Source: Kingella oralis | GTDB lineage: Bacteria; Pseudomonadota; Gammaproteobacteria; Burkholderiales; Neisseriaceae | Reading direction: 5' to 3' | NCBI GenBank assembly: GCA_905373195.1 | Contig: CAJPSG010000058.1 | Coordinates: forward strand, 1 to 6,861 | DNA: 6,861 nucleotides | Shown: positions 1-5,719 of the stretch, piece by piece | Layout: each line of letters opens with the position of its first letter | Numbering within the stretch: position 1 is the stretch's first letter | Program-made: the position numbers and the translations under genes | Notes under the pieces: model-generated | What the model was told of the DNA's origin: nothing | The model's input: only the letters and a program-made list of their open reading frames with translations | Databases searched by the model: none

Positions 1-435
1 GGCGGTGGTGATGCAATCGCGGTTAAGCTCGGCGGTTTTGGGGGTGAGTTTTTTGGGTTTTTTGGGGGCTTCGCCGCGGGTGAGTGCGTCGCCATTGGCT
101 AAGCCTGCTTCGGATGCGGCTTGGTTTTGCGCTTCAATTTGGTAGGCAACGGCGGAGGCGGCGCTTTTTTGTTGTGGGGTTAGACCATTGGCTTGGGCGG
201 CGGGGGTGCTTGCGCCGCAGTCGCGCCCTGCTTTGTTGGTGGGCGACCAGCATTCTATTTGGGCTTGGCTTTCTTGTTCGCGTTTGTAGTTGGCGGCGGT
301 TTGCTCGGGGGTTTTGGTGAGGGTAACGTACAGCGTGCCGATAAGCCCGATGACAACAAACAAGCCGAGCACCAAGAGGGTGAGCATGATGTTGCCGAAG
401 GTGATTTTTCCTTTGTTTTTGCGGTTTGTGAACAT
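1..435 (-). CDS. membrane-anchored protein of unknown function (partial, C-terminus beyond the left edge)
   Basis: The frame is open from an ATG at 435 down to base 1, giving 145 residues with no stop, so the C-terminus lies outside the window. The N-terminus is basic (NRKNKGK, residues 4-10). One hydrophobic segment follows at about residues 16-40, rich in L, V, I and G, which suggests a single inner-membrane anchor with the rest in the periplasm. There is no lipobox or cleavable signal. The remainder is hydrophilic, rich in Q, A, K and P, and has cysteines at 62, 73 and 141 that could form disulfides in the periplasm. It starts 48 bases after the dolP stop, with a DUS hairpin between them, so it may be only partly co-transcribed with the genes upstream. 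The ribosome site is weak (ACGGA). I do not recognise the family. The reading frame is clear, the function is not. Confidence 0.75.
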   Translation of the reverse strand, partial: MFTNRKNKGKITFGNIMLTLLVLGLFVVIGLIGTLYVTLTKTPEQTAANYKREQESQAQIECWSPTNKAGRDCGASTPAAQANGLTPQQKSAASAVAYQIEAQNQAASEAGLANGDALTRGEAPKKPKKLTPKTAELNRDCITTA

Positions 436-451
436 GGTGTTTCCGTGTTTT

Positions 452-472
452 AGGCAGCCTGAAAAGCTGCCT
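452..472 (-). terminator. short DUS hairpin between dolP and the next gene
   Basis: An exact DUS (452-463) is followed by GCTGCCT, so AGGCAGC (452-458) pairs with GCTGCCT (466-472) around a 7-base loop. It lies 11 bases past the dolP stop on the minus strand. No U-run follows, so it may attenuate transcription rather than end it. Confidence 0.4.
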
Positions 473-483
473 TTGGGGGTTGA

Positions 484-1107
484 TTATTGCGCGGGCGCGG
501 GTTGCACGCTGGCGGGGGTGTAGGTTTCATAAAGTGTTACGACTTGTTGCACGCCTGATACGCTGCTGATGGTGTTGCTAACAAGGGTTTGTTGCTCGGG
601 GGTGAGCAAGCCGAATACATAGACGACGCTGTTGAAGGAGACGACTTTGACGTGCCCCGGATACACACCTGCGGTGCTGAGTGTGAGTAGTTTGCTGCGG
701 ATTTTAGAGGTGAGCCATGTGTCGTAGTTGATGTTGGCGACGGTGCGCGGTTCGCTGGATACGTTGATGTAGTTGTAAACATTTTGCACTTGGGGTTCGT
801 TGCGCGCGGCTTGTTCGGCGAGTTGTTTTTCGGTTTCGCTGGGCACTTGCCCCAGCAGCAGCACTTTGCGGTTGTAGCTGATAACGGATAGGGTGGCGGT
901 GCTGTTGGCGTTGTTTTGTTTGATGAGGGCGTAGGCGTTGGTGCGGATGTGCATTTCGGTGGTTTCGTCGTCAAATTGGGTGCCGATGGTGCGACGATTG
1001 GCGATGGAGTTTGCGCCTGCTGCTGCGCCGCCGATGATGGCTGTGGCGCAACCGCCGAGTGTGCTGATGATGAGACTGGCTGCGATGATGTGTTTGATTG
1101 GGGTCAT
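484..1107 (-). CDS. dolP: dual BON-domain outer-membrane lipoprotein, DolP (YraP) / GNA2091 type
   Basis: This 207-residue protein starts with a lipoprotein signal whose lipobox is LGGC (residues 17-20), giving lipidated Cys20. A Gly/Ala-rich linker follows, then two BON domains at about 48-116 and 126-194. The second contains the typical pattern VKVVSFNSVVYVFGLLT. The tail is Pro/Ala/Gln-rich. E. coli DolP (191 residues) has the same plan. It sits on the inner face of the outer membrane, supports envelope integrity and binds anionic phospholipid. The meningococcal homologue is the vaccine antigen GNA2091. The start is fixed by AGGAGA upstream of the ATG. It lies 85 bases downstream of gmhA, in the same order as E. 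coli diaA-dolP. Three degenerate DUS lie in that gap. Assignment is secure at family level. Confidence 0.92.
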   Translation of the reverse strand: MTPIKHIIAASLIISTLGGCATAIIGGAAAGANSIANRRTIGTQFDDETTEMHIRTNAYALIKQNNANSTATLSVISYNRKVLLLGQVPSETEKQLAEQAARNEPQVQNVYNYINVSSEPRTVANINYDTWLTSKIRSKLLTLSTAGVYPGHVKVVSFNSVVYVFGLLTPEQQTLVSNTISSVSGVQQVVTLYETYTPASVQPAPAQ

Positions 1108-1127
1108 GGGTGTCTCCTGTGTTTGTT

Positions 1128-1185
1128 TTCAGGCTGCTTTTAATGGGGCAGCCTGAAAGAGGATTTTGCGGTTTTCAGGCTGCTT
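1128..1185. repeat. three degenerate DUS copies between gmhA and dolP
   Basis: TTCAGGCTGCTT occurs at 1128-1139 and 1174-1185, and GGGCAGCCTGAA at 1146-1157. Each differs from the consensus by one base. The middle copy is inverted relative to the other two, so it could pair with either neighbour. The two outer copies carry the same C-to-T change, which suggests that one was copied from the other. Confidence 0.7.
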
Positions 1186-1192
1186 TTGGGGA

Positions 1193-1789
1193 TTAGGCGA
1201 TGCCTTCGGTGAGCATGGCATCAATGCAATCGCACATGGCGTGGATAAGCAGGATGTGGACTTCTTGGATGCGGGCGGTGCGCGGGTGGGGGACGTTGAG
1301 CAATACGTCGCCTTCTTTGAGCATTTGGGCGATTTTGCCGCCGTCGCGTCCTGTGAGGGCGATGATTTTCATGCCGTTTTGGTGGGCGGCGTGGATGGCT
1401 TCGATGACATTGCCTGAATTGCCTGATGTGGAGATGCCGACGAGTACGTCGCCTGTGCGACCGAGTGCGCGCACTTGTTTGCTGAATATGTGGTCAAAGC
1501 CGTAGTCGTTGCCGATGGCGGTGAGCGCAGAGGTGTCGGTGGTGAGGGCGATGGCGGCCAGTTCCATGCGTTCTTTTTCAAAGCGGCCGGTCATTTCGGC
1601 GGCGAAGTGTTGGGCATCGGCTGCCGAACCGCCGTTGCCGCAGATAAGGAATTTGCCGTCGTTGGCAAGGGCGTTGAATAGGAGTTCGGCGGCTTGGGCG
1701 GTGGGCTCGGCGAGCACTTGGGCGGCTTGTTGTTTGGTTTGGATGCTTTCGTTGAAATGCTCGGCAACGCGCTGGGTTAAGGTGGTCAT
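1193..1789 (-). CDS. gmhA: SIS-domain sedoheptulose-7-phosphate isomerase (GmhA / DiaA family)
   Basis: The protein has 198 residues, against 192 for E. coli GmhA and 196 for DiaA. It is a single SIS (sugar isomerase) domain with CGNGGSAADAQHFAAE at 50-65, the serine-rich phosphate loop STSGNSGN at 120-127, and NVPHPRTARIQ at 165-175. GmhA's zinc ligands correspond to His61, Glu65, Gln175 and His183, all present, so it should be catalytically competent. The reaction makes D-glycero-D-manno-heptose 7-phosphate, the first step of the ADP-heptose pathway for the LOS core, in the cytoplasm. From memory it is very close to the meningococcal protein annotated GmhA. The neighbours match E. coli diaA, whose product binds DnaA, so one protein may serve both roles. 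The start at 1789 is set by AGGAGA seven bases upstream. The longer frame to 1876 overlaps yraN and is rejected. It lies 17 bases after yraN. Confidence 0.9.
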   Translation of the reverse strand: MTTLTQRVAEHFNESIQTKQQAAQVLAEPTAQAAELLFNALANDGKFLICGNGGSAADAQHFAAEMTGRFEKERMELAAIALTTDTSALTAIGNDYGFDHIFSKQVRALGRTGDVLVGISTSGNSGNVIEAIHAAHQNGMKIIALTGRDGGKIAQMLKEGDVLLNVPHPRTARIQEVHILLIHAMCDCIDAMLTEGIA

Positions 1790-1806
1790 GATGGGTCTCC
1801 TGTGGT

Positions 1807-2151
1807 TTAAGCGGTGATGTTTTGTATCCATTGGGGCGGTTGGTTGCCTTCGATGAGCAGGGCATCTAGGCGGCACGCGCCGTTGTGGGGATATTGTTGC
1901 AAATAGAGCTCGGCGGTGGTTTGGAGTTTGCGCAGTTTGCTGGGGGTGATGCTGTATGCTGCGCCGCCGTAGCGGTTGTTTTTGCGGTATTTTACTTCAA
2001 TAAAGAGGAGCAGGCAGCCTGAAAGCATGATGAGGTCTATTTCGCCATGCTTGCAATGCCAGTTGCGGGCGATAAGTTGGCAGCCTTGTTGTTGCAAATA
2101 GGCGAGGGCTTGGTCTTCGGCGGCTTTGCCTTGGGGGTGGTTGAGTTTCAT
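1807..2151 (-). CDS. yraN: UPF0102 family protein YraN, predicted nuclease fold
   Basis: This protein has 114 residues. It shows the family hallmarks GKAAEDQALAYLQQQG at 8-23, HGEIDLI at 35-41 and LFIEVKYR at 49-56. Glu37, Asp39, Glu52 and Lys54 form the PD-(D/E)XK-like acidic pattern of restriction and Holliday-junction nuclease folds. The biochemical role of the family is not established. The start at 2151 is chosen because the protein then begins with the expected family N-terminus. The much longer open frame running upstream is antisense-like sequence inside tsaB. No Shine-Dalgarno is visible: the 13 bases between the tsaB stop and this ATG are almost entirely a DUS, so translation may be coupled to tsaB. 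An exact internal DUS (2012-2023) encodes residues 43-47. It is part of the tsaB-yraN-gmhA-dolP run. Confidence 0.9.
   Translation of the reverse strand: MKLNHPQGKAAEDQALAYLQQQGCQLIARNWHCKHGEIDLIMLSGCLLLFIEVKYRKNNRYGGAAYSITPSKLRKLQTTAELYLQQYPHNGACRLDALLIEGNQPPQWIQNITA
2012..2023 (+). repeat. DUS inside yraN
   Basis: Exact AGGCAGCCTGAA. On the coding strand it is TTCAGGCTGCCT and is read as the tail of Leu43 plus Ser-Gly-Cys-Leu, inside the conserved core between the two acidic motifs. Confidence 0.9.
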
Positions 2152-2154
2152 GTT

Positions 2155-2166
2155 TTCAGGCTGCCT
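2155..2166 (-). repeat. DUS overlapping the tsaB stop codon and filling the tsaB-yraN gap
   Basis: Exact DUS on the minus strand. Its first two bases (AG) are the last two of the tsaB TAG stop, and its end lies three bases before the yraN ATG. Confidence 0.9.
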
Positions 2167-2833
2167 ATTGTGGGCTTTGTTTGCGAGCGAGTTGCTCGGC
2201 GGTGGTAAGGGCGATTTTGTTGCGAACGTATAACAATTCGGCGTGTTCGGGCGCGGTGGCGGGGTAGCGTTTGCTTTGGGCAAGGGCGAGATAATCGGCG
2301 GCGGTGGGCATTTGTGGCGTGCCTGCGAAGGGCGGCGGATTGGGCAGCGTGTAGGCGTTGCCGATGCCGATGACTGCGCTGGCGGGGATGTTTTCAGGCT
2401 GCCTGATGTCGCTGGGTTGGGCGACTTGGTAGTCGCTGAGTCGTTGGTGGGTTTGGGTGTTGAAAAAGGCGTAGAACACTTCGCCCATGCGGGCATCGGT
2501 GGCGGCGAGTACGCAGGGATGGTTGGGGATTTGGTAGGCAACGGCGTCTTGGCAGGGGATGCCGATAAGCGGTGTGTTGTAGGGCGTGGCGATGCCTTGG
2601 GCGATGCCGATGCCGATGCGCAATCCTGTGAACGCGCCTGCACCTTGGGCATAGACGATGGCGGATAAATCGGCAGCCTGAATTTGCGCTTGGGCAAACA
2701 GGGCTTGGATTTGCGGCAGGATGTGTTCGGATTGGTGGTTGCCTGCTTCGGCGTGGTAGAGCTGGATTTCGCCGTGGGCGTGCAGGGCGAGGGAGAGGTG
2801 TTGGGTGCTGGTGTCTATGGCTAGGATGGGCAT
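2165..2833 (-). CDS. tsaB: tRNA threonylcarbamoyladenosine (t6A) biosynthesis protein TsaB
   Basis: This is a 222-residue protein; E. coli TsaB has 231. It has an ASKHA-type fold: N-terminal ILAIDTST (3-10), the family signature QGAGAFTGLRIGIGIAQGIA (63-82), then DARMGEVFYAF (113-123), and a C-terminal ELLYVRNKIA stretch (199-208). TsaB is the non-catalytic partner of TsaD. With TsaE they transfer threonylcarbamoyl from TsaC's product to A37 of tRNAs that read ANN codons. It is normally essential. The N-terminus MPILAIDT fixes the start at 2833, although no Shine-Dalgarno is evident. The stop is TAG, formed together with a DUS. A second exact DUS (2393-2404) encodes RQPEN at 144-148, and a one-mismatch copy (2671-2682) encodes IQAAD near 51-55. 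It is the first gene of the minus-strand run and is followed by yraN after 13 bases. Confidence 0.95.
   Translation of the reverse strand: MPILAIDTSTQHLSLALHAHGEIQLYHAEAGNHQSEHILPQIQALFAQAQIQAADLSAIVYAQGAGAFTGLRIGIGIAQGIATPYNTPLIGIPCQDAVAYQIPNHPCVLAATDARMGEVFYAFFNTQTHQRLSDYQVAQPSDIRQPENIPASAVIGIGNAYTLPNPPPFAGTPQMPTAADYLALAQSKRYPATAPEHAELLYVRNKIALTTAEQLARKQSPQ
2393..2404 (-). repeat. DUS inside tsaB
   Basis: Exact DUS on the coding strand of tsaB, extended as AGGCAGCCTGAAAAC and read as Arg-Gln-Pro-Glu-Asn (144-148). It lies in a divergent part of TsaB, probably a surface loop. Confidence 0.9.
2671..2682 (+). repeat. degenerate DUS inside tsaB
   Basis: CGGCAGCCTGAA, one mismatch from the consensus. 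It lies antisense to tsaB and is read there as Ile-Gln-Ala-Ala-Asp (51-55). Confidence 0.6.
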
Positions 2834-2860
2834 GGTGGTTTGGGCTTGTGAGTTGGGGGA

Positions 2861-2900
2861 AGGCAGCCTGAAAATGGGTAAACAGGTTTTCAGGCTGCCT
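2861..2900. terminator. inverted DUS pair forming a 14-bp hairpin
   Basis: AGGCAGCCTGAAAA (2861-2874) pairs perfectly with TTTTCAGGCTGCCT (2887-2900) around a 12-base loop. Such paired uptake sequences commonly act as intrinsic terminators in Neisseriaceae. Here it lies 28 bases upstream of tsaB. On the minus strand it is followed by TTCCCCC, a poor U-run, so termination may be weak or absent, and tsaB may need a promoter inside the short remainder. Confidence 0.5.
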
Positions 2901-3007
2901 ATGTTGTGGGGGATGGGGTTTGCGGTTTTGTTGATTAGGTGGACAGCCTGAAATGCTGTTTATGTTTTTTAGGCTTGATTAACTGCGCGGGATGGGGCGG
3001 ATGCCGT

Positions 3008-3057
3008 TTCAGGCTGCCTTTGTGTGTTACACGCAATCAAATGGTTTCAGGCTGCCT
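3008..3057 (-). repeat. two exact DUS in the same orientation
   Basis: TTCAGGCTGCCT at 3008-3019 and 3046-3057, both on the minus strand, 38 bases apart. Being in the same orientation they cannot form a hairpin with each other. Confidence 0.85.
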
Positions 3058-3101
3058 ATTATGAATGGCACGGCGTTGCGCTTATAGATACGAATCTGCG
3101 A

Positions 3102-3159
3102 CAGCCTGAAAATATCTTGAACAACAAGCACACAATGCACTCACCGTTTTTTCAGGCTG
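3102..3159 (-). terminator. possible weak hairpin after rluD
   Basis: CAGCCTGAAAA (3102-3112) pairs with TTTTCAGGCTG (3149-3159), but the loop is 36 bases and no U-run follows on the minus strand. The right arm belongs to the exact DUS 3151-3162, which overlaps the rluD stop. Confidence 0.3.
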
Positions 3160-3162
3160 CCT
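3151..3162 (-). repeat. DUS overlapping the rluD stop codon
   Basis: Exact DUS on the minus strand. Its leading AG completes the TAG stop of rluD (3161-3163), the same arrangement as at the end of tsaB. Confidence 0.9.
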
Positions 3163-4279
3163 AATAATCCTTCACATAAACCACGTCCACATCGTAATCA
3201 TCTTCGTTCCAATCATCATCGTCTTCGCTGGCGAATTTCTCCGCCCATTCTTGCTCGTGGCTGAGCGCGGAATCCATGCCGCTTTCAAGGCGCAGCACGG
3301 AAAGCAAGTGATACATATCATCGGGCATCGGCGCTTCAAACGACAGCGTTTCGCCCGTTTTGGGGTGAACAAAGCTCAGGCGATAAGCGTGCAAGGCTTG
3401 GCGGGCAAGGGCTTTGACTTCGGCTTTGACTTCGGGCGAGCAAGGATGGCGCGGGTTGCCGTACACGGGGTCGCCCGCTAGCGGATGGCGCGCTTCGCGC
3501 AGATGCACGCGGATTTGGTGGGTGCGCCCCGTTTCCAAGCTGCATTCAATATAGCTATGCGCTTGATAACGTTCCAAAATTTTAACGTGGGTAATCGCTT
3601 CTTTGCCGCCAAATTTCACCACCGCCATTTTCAGGCGATTATGTGGGTCGCGCCCGATTTGGGTTTCAATTTTGCCATCAAACGGCACAATGCCATCGGC
3701 AATGGCGCGGTAAATGCGCTTCACGCTGCGGCTTTGCAACTGCTGCACCAGATGGTTTTGCGCGGGCAAGGTTTTGGCAACCACCATCAAGCCGCTGGTG
3801 TCTTTATCCAAACGATGCACAATGCCTGCGCGTGGCACTTGCGATAATTCGGGCGCGTGGGCAAGCAAGCCGTTGAGCAGCGTGCCTGTCCAGTTGCCTG
3901 CGGCGGGATGCACCACCAAGCCCGCAGGTTTGTTGAGCACCAACACGCTGTCGTCTTCGTACACAATATCCAGCGGCATGGCTTCGGGCGTGTAGGCTTG
4001 CGTTTCTTGGCTGGGCTGGATATTCACCACTAGCTGCTCGCCGCCAATCAGTTTGGTTTTGGGCTGCGTGATTTGCTCGTTGCACAGCACTTCGCCGTCT
4101 TTTATCCAACTGGCGATGCGGTTGCGCGAATAATCGGGCAGCATTTTTGCCAACGCGGCATCAAGGCGCAGCCCTGCTAAATCAATGGGCACAGTTAAGC
4201 GCAATGGCTCGGCGGCGGGGGCTTCGGCGGCAAAATCGGTGTCTTCGTCTAAGACTAAATCTGGGATGGAGTCGTTCAT
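3161..4279 (-). CDS. rluD: 23S rRNA pseudouridine(1911/1915/1917) synthase RluD
   Basis: This protein has 372 residues, longer than E. coli RluD (326). In order it has an acidic Ala/Glu-rich N-terminal extension (1-25), an S4 RNA-binding domain (about 27-90), and the RluA-family synthase domain. The synthase domain contains VLNKPAGLVVHPA (114-126), the catalytic motif HRLDKDTSGL (155-164) with nucleophile Asp158, and ETGRTHQIRVHL (249-260). The last 22 or so residues form a strongly acidic tail with a DDDD run. It isomerises three uridines in helix 69 of 23S rRNA, at the ribosomal subunit interface. The ATG at 4279 is preferred. A GTG at 4321 would place the promoter -10 inside the coding region. 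No clear Shine-Dalgarno precedes the ATG. In E. coli and Neisseria the divergent neighbour is bamD/comL; here it is trpD. The stop is TAG, shared with a DUS. Confidence 0.95.
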   Translation of the reverse strand: MNDSIPDLVLDEDTDFAAEAPAAEPLRLTVPIDLAGLRLDAALAKMLPDYSRNRIASWIKDGEVLCNEQITQPKTKLIGGEQLVVNIQPSQETQAYTPEAMPLDIVYEDDSVLVLNKPAGLVVHPAAGNWTGTLLNGLLAHAPELSQVPRAGIVHRLDKDTSGLMVVAKTLPAQNHLVQQLQSRSVKRIYRAIADGIVPFDGKIETQIGRDPHNRLKMAVVKFGGKEAITHVKILERYQAHSYIECSLETGRTHQIRVHLREARHPLAGDPVYGNPRHPCSPEVKAEVKALARQALHAYRLSFVHPKTGETLSFEAPMPDDMYHLLSVLRLESGMDSALSHEQEWAEKFASEDDDDWNEDDYDVDVVYVKDY

Positions 4280-4309
4280 GGTGTGCAAGGGGCTGAGAAA
4301 ATGGCGCGA

Positions 4310-4318
4310 AGTATAGCA
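4310..4318 (-). promoter_or_regulatory. candidate extended -10 promoter for rluD
   Basis: On the minus strand the sequence TGCTATACT gives an extended -10 (TG, one base, then TATACT at 4315-4310). Transcription would begin near 4303, about 24 bases before the rluD ATG. There is no good -35, which an extended -10 can tolerate. Confidence 0.5.
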
Positions 4319-4338
4319 CACGCAGAATGGTTAAATTT

Positions 4339-4347
4339 TGTTAGAAT
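4339..4347 (+). promoter_or_regulatory. candidate extended -10 promoter for trpD
   Basis: TGTTAGAAT gives an extended -10 (TG, one base, TAGAAT at 4342-4347) with no recognisable -35. Transcription from it would begin near 4354 and give a leader of about 125 bases that contains the DUS hairpin. It lies back to back with the rluD promoter, about 30 bases away. Confidence 0.35.
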
Positions 4348-4384
4348 GGGTTGGGATTGGGCGTGTGAATAATCAACACGCCTG

Positions 4385-4433
4385 AGGCAGCCTGAAAACG
4401 CTGTTATTTGGCTTCCCCCGTTTCAGGCTGCCT
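4385..4433. repeat. inverted DUS pair in the trpD leader (13-bp stem)
   Basis: AGGCAGCCTGAAA (4385-4397) pairs with TTTCAGGCTGCCT (4421-4433), leaving a 23-base loop. It lies between the candidate trpD promoter and the trpD ribosome site. No U-run follows on the plus strand (TGAATGC), so it is not an obvious terminator. It may block readthrough or simply be an uptake site. Confidence 0.6.
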
Positions 4434-4480
4434 TGAATGCAGGTTCTAAATATGTCGCTGTTATTTGTAAAGGAAAAAAA

Positions 4481-5509
4481 ATGATTACCCCCCAGCAAGC
4501 CCTTGCCCAATTGATTGACAATAACGAGCTGTTTTACGACGAAATGACCGATTTGATGCGCCAAATCATGCGCGGCGAAGTGTTGCCCGAGCAAATCGCC
4601 GCCATTTTGACGGGGCTGCGGATTAAGGTGGAAACGGTGTCCGAAATCGCTGCCGCCGCCAGCGTGATGCGCGAGTTTTCCAGCAAGGTTGCCACGCCGC
4701 ACGCCAGCGAATTGGTGGACATTGTGGGCACGGGCGGCGATGGCGCGAAAACGTTTAACATTTCCACCACCGCCATGTTTGTAGCGGCGGCGGCGGGCGC
4801 GAAAGTGGCGAAACACGGCGGGCGTTCGGTGTCGTCGTCCAGCGGTGCGGCGGATGTGTTGGAAGCAATGGGCGCGAATTTGCAGCAATCGCCCGAGCAA
4901 GTGGCGCAGTCTATCGCGCAATGCGGCATTGGCTTTATGTTTGCGCCCAATCATCATGCGGCGATGCGCTATGTTGCGCCTGTGCGCAAGGCGTTGGGTT
5001 TTCGCACGATATTCAATATTTTAGGCCCGCTCACCAACCCCGCAGGCGCGGTCAATCAGCTGATTGGCGTGTTTCACATTGATTTGTGTGGCATTTTGTC
5101 GCGCGTGTTGCAGCAGCTGGGTTCGCGGCACGTTTTGGTGGTGCACGGCAGCGACGGCTTGGATGAAATCACCGTTTCAGGCTGCACCCGCATCGCCGAG
5201 CTGAAAGACGGCGCGGTGCGCGAATACGACATCCATCCCGAGGAATTCGGTTTGCCCGTTTACGCTGATTTAGGCAGCCTGAAAGTGGAAAACGCGGCGG
5301 ATTCGCTGGCGATGATGAACGCGGTGTTGCGCGGCGAAGCGCGGGGCGCGGCGCGGGATATTGTGCTGCTGAATGCAGCGGCGTGTTTGTATGCAGGCAA
5401 TGTGGCGGGCAGTTTGGCAGAGGGCTTGGCGTGCGCGCGCGAGGCGTTGGACAGCGGCAAGGCGGCGGCGAAACAGGCGGAGTTTGTGGCGCAGAGCCAA
5501 GCGGGGTAA
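4481..5509 (+). CDS. trpD: anthranilate phosphoribosyltransferase TrpD
   Basis: TrpD transfers phosphoribose from PRPP to anthranilate, the second step of tryptophan synthesis after chorismate, in the cytoplasm. The 342-residue length is normal for stand-alone TrpD. An N-terminal helical domain (to about 75) leads into the PRPP-binding GTGGD (83-87) and FNIST (92-96). Next come KHGGRSVSS (111-119), the anthranilate-side [13 protein letters not shown] (175-187), and GSDGLDE (223-229), whose Asp228 and Glu229 bind magnesium. All key residues are present. The ATG at 4481 is chosen because AGGA lies seven bases upstream; a frame open to 4433 begins inside the DUS. No TrpG domain is fused and no other trp gene is present, so the pathway is dispersed. 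An exact DUS at 5272-5283 encodes LGSLK (264-268), and a two-mismatch copy lies at 5176-5187. Confidence 0.96.
   Translation: MITPQQALAQLIDNNELFYDEMTDLMRQIMRGEVLPEQIAAILTGLRIKVETVSEIAAAASVMREFSSKVATPHASELVDIVGTGGDGAKTFNISTTAMFVAAAAGAKVAKHGGRSVSSSSGAADVLEAMGANLQQSPEQVAQSIAQCGIGFMFAPNHHAAMRYVAPVRKALGFRTIFNILGPLTNPAGAVNQLIGVFHIDLCGILSRVLQQLGSRHVLVVHGSDGLDEITVSGCTRIAELKDGAVREYDIHPEEFGLPVYADLGSLKVENAADSLAMMNAVLRGEARGAARDIVLLNAAACLYAGNVAGSLAEGLACAREALDSGKAAAKQAEFVAQSQAG
5272..5283 (+). repeat. DUS inside trpD
   Basis: Exact AGGCAGCCTGAA on the coding strand, read as the end of Leu264 plus Gly-Ser-Leu-Lys. Confidence 0.9.
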
Positions 5510-5535
5510 TTGGACGTTTTATGCTGGCTGGATGG

Positions 5536-5579
5536 TTTTCAGGCTGCCTTATTTGGTTGGGGATAAGGCAGCCTGAAAA
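5536..5579 (+). terminator. inverted DUS pair forming a 17-bp hairpin after trpD
   Basis: TTTTCAGGCTGCCTTAT (5536-5552) pairs perfectly with ATAAGGCAGCCTGAAAA (5563-5579) around a 10-base loop, 26 bases past the trpD stop. The stem is very stable, but the T-run is on the 5' arm rather than after the stem. Termination is therefore inferred from position and from neisserial practice. The right arm is also the start of the first 154-bp repeat. Confidence 0.6.
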
Positions 5580-5719
5580 CTAAAATGGAGCGGCGACGGC
5601 TCGTTGTCAAATGCTTGGTTCAACAGGGCTTGACTGATGAGAAAAATGTCGGCAAGCCGCTGACGTTCTATCGGTTGCTGGTTTTGCAAAGATTTCAGGC
5701 TGCCTATTGATTGCGAGTA
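5566..5719. repeat. 154-bp tandem repeat, copy 1, DUS-bounded
   Basis: The unit begins with an exact DUS (5566-5577), carries about 116 bases of body, then an exact DUS in the opposite orientation (5694-5705) and a 14-base AT-rich linker. It aligns without gaps to the next copy. I count about 20 mismatches, so identity is near 87%; five of the mismatches are in the linker region. A small hairpin GTCGGC/GCTGAC (5648-5653 with 5659-5664) lies mid-unit. On the plus strand there is a 41-codon frame (5585-5710), and on the minus strand the frame best conserved between copies runs through EIFAKPATDRTSAA and stops at 5607. I do not recognise the element. It may be a miniature mobile-like cassette or a decayed gene fragment. 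Confidence 0.85.

Larger units (their letters stand above)
2834..3160. other. gene-free DUS-rich spacer between rluD and tsaB
   Basis: In 327 bases I find no reading frame with a plausible start or family. The region holds exact DUS at 2861-2872, 2889-2900, 3008-3019 and 3046-3057, and most of another at 3151-3162. Two decayed copies with the core CAGCCTGAA lie at 2941-2952 and 3099-3110. Any promoter for tsaB should lie here on the minus strand, but I cannot see a convincing -35/-10 pair. I also see no tRNA or other structured RNA beyond the DUS hairpins. Confidence 0.7.

Noticed and set aside
2243..2668. 141-codon plus-strand frame in tsaB
   Set aside because: Gly/Asp-rich antisense shadow of tsaB with no supporting start.
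1807..2697. 296-codon version of yraN
   Set aside because: The first 182 residues are tsaB read in another frame (Pro/Ser/Thr-rich). The UPF0102 domain starts at the ATG at 2151.
4280..4321. GTG start at 4321 extending RluD by 14 residues
   Set aside because: It would put the -10 promoter element inside the coding region, and the extra residues do not look like RluD.
4373..4957. Long minus-strand frame opposite trpD
   Set aside because: It lies antisense to well-conserved trpD codons, and its Arg/His-rich product fits no family. It is a shadow of GC-rich coding sequence.
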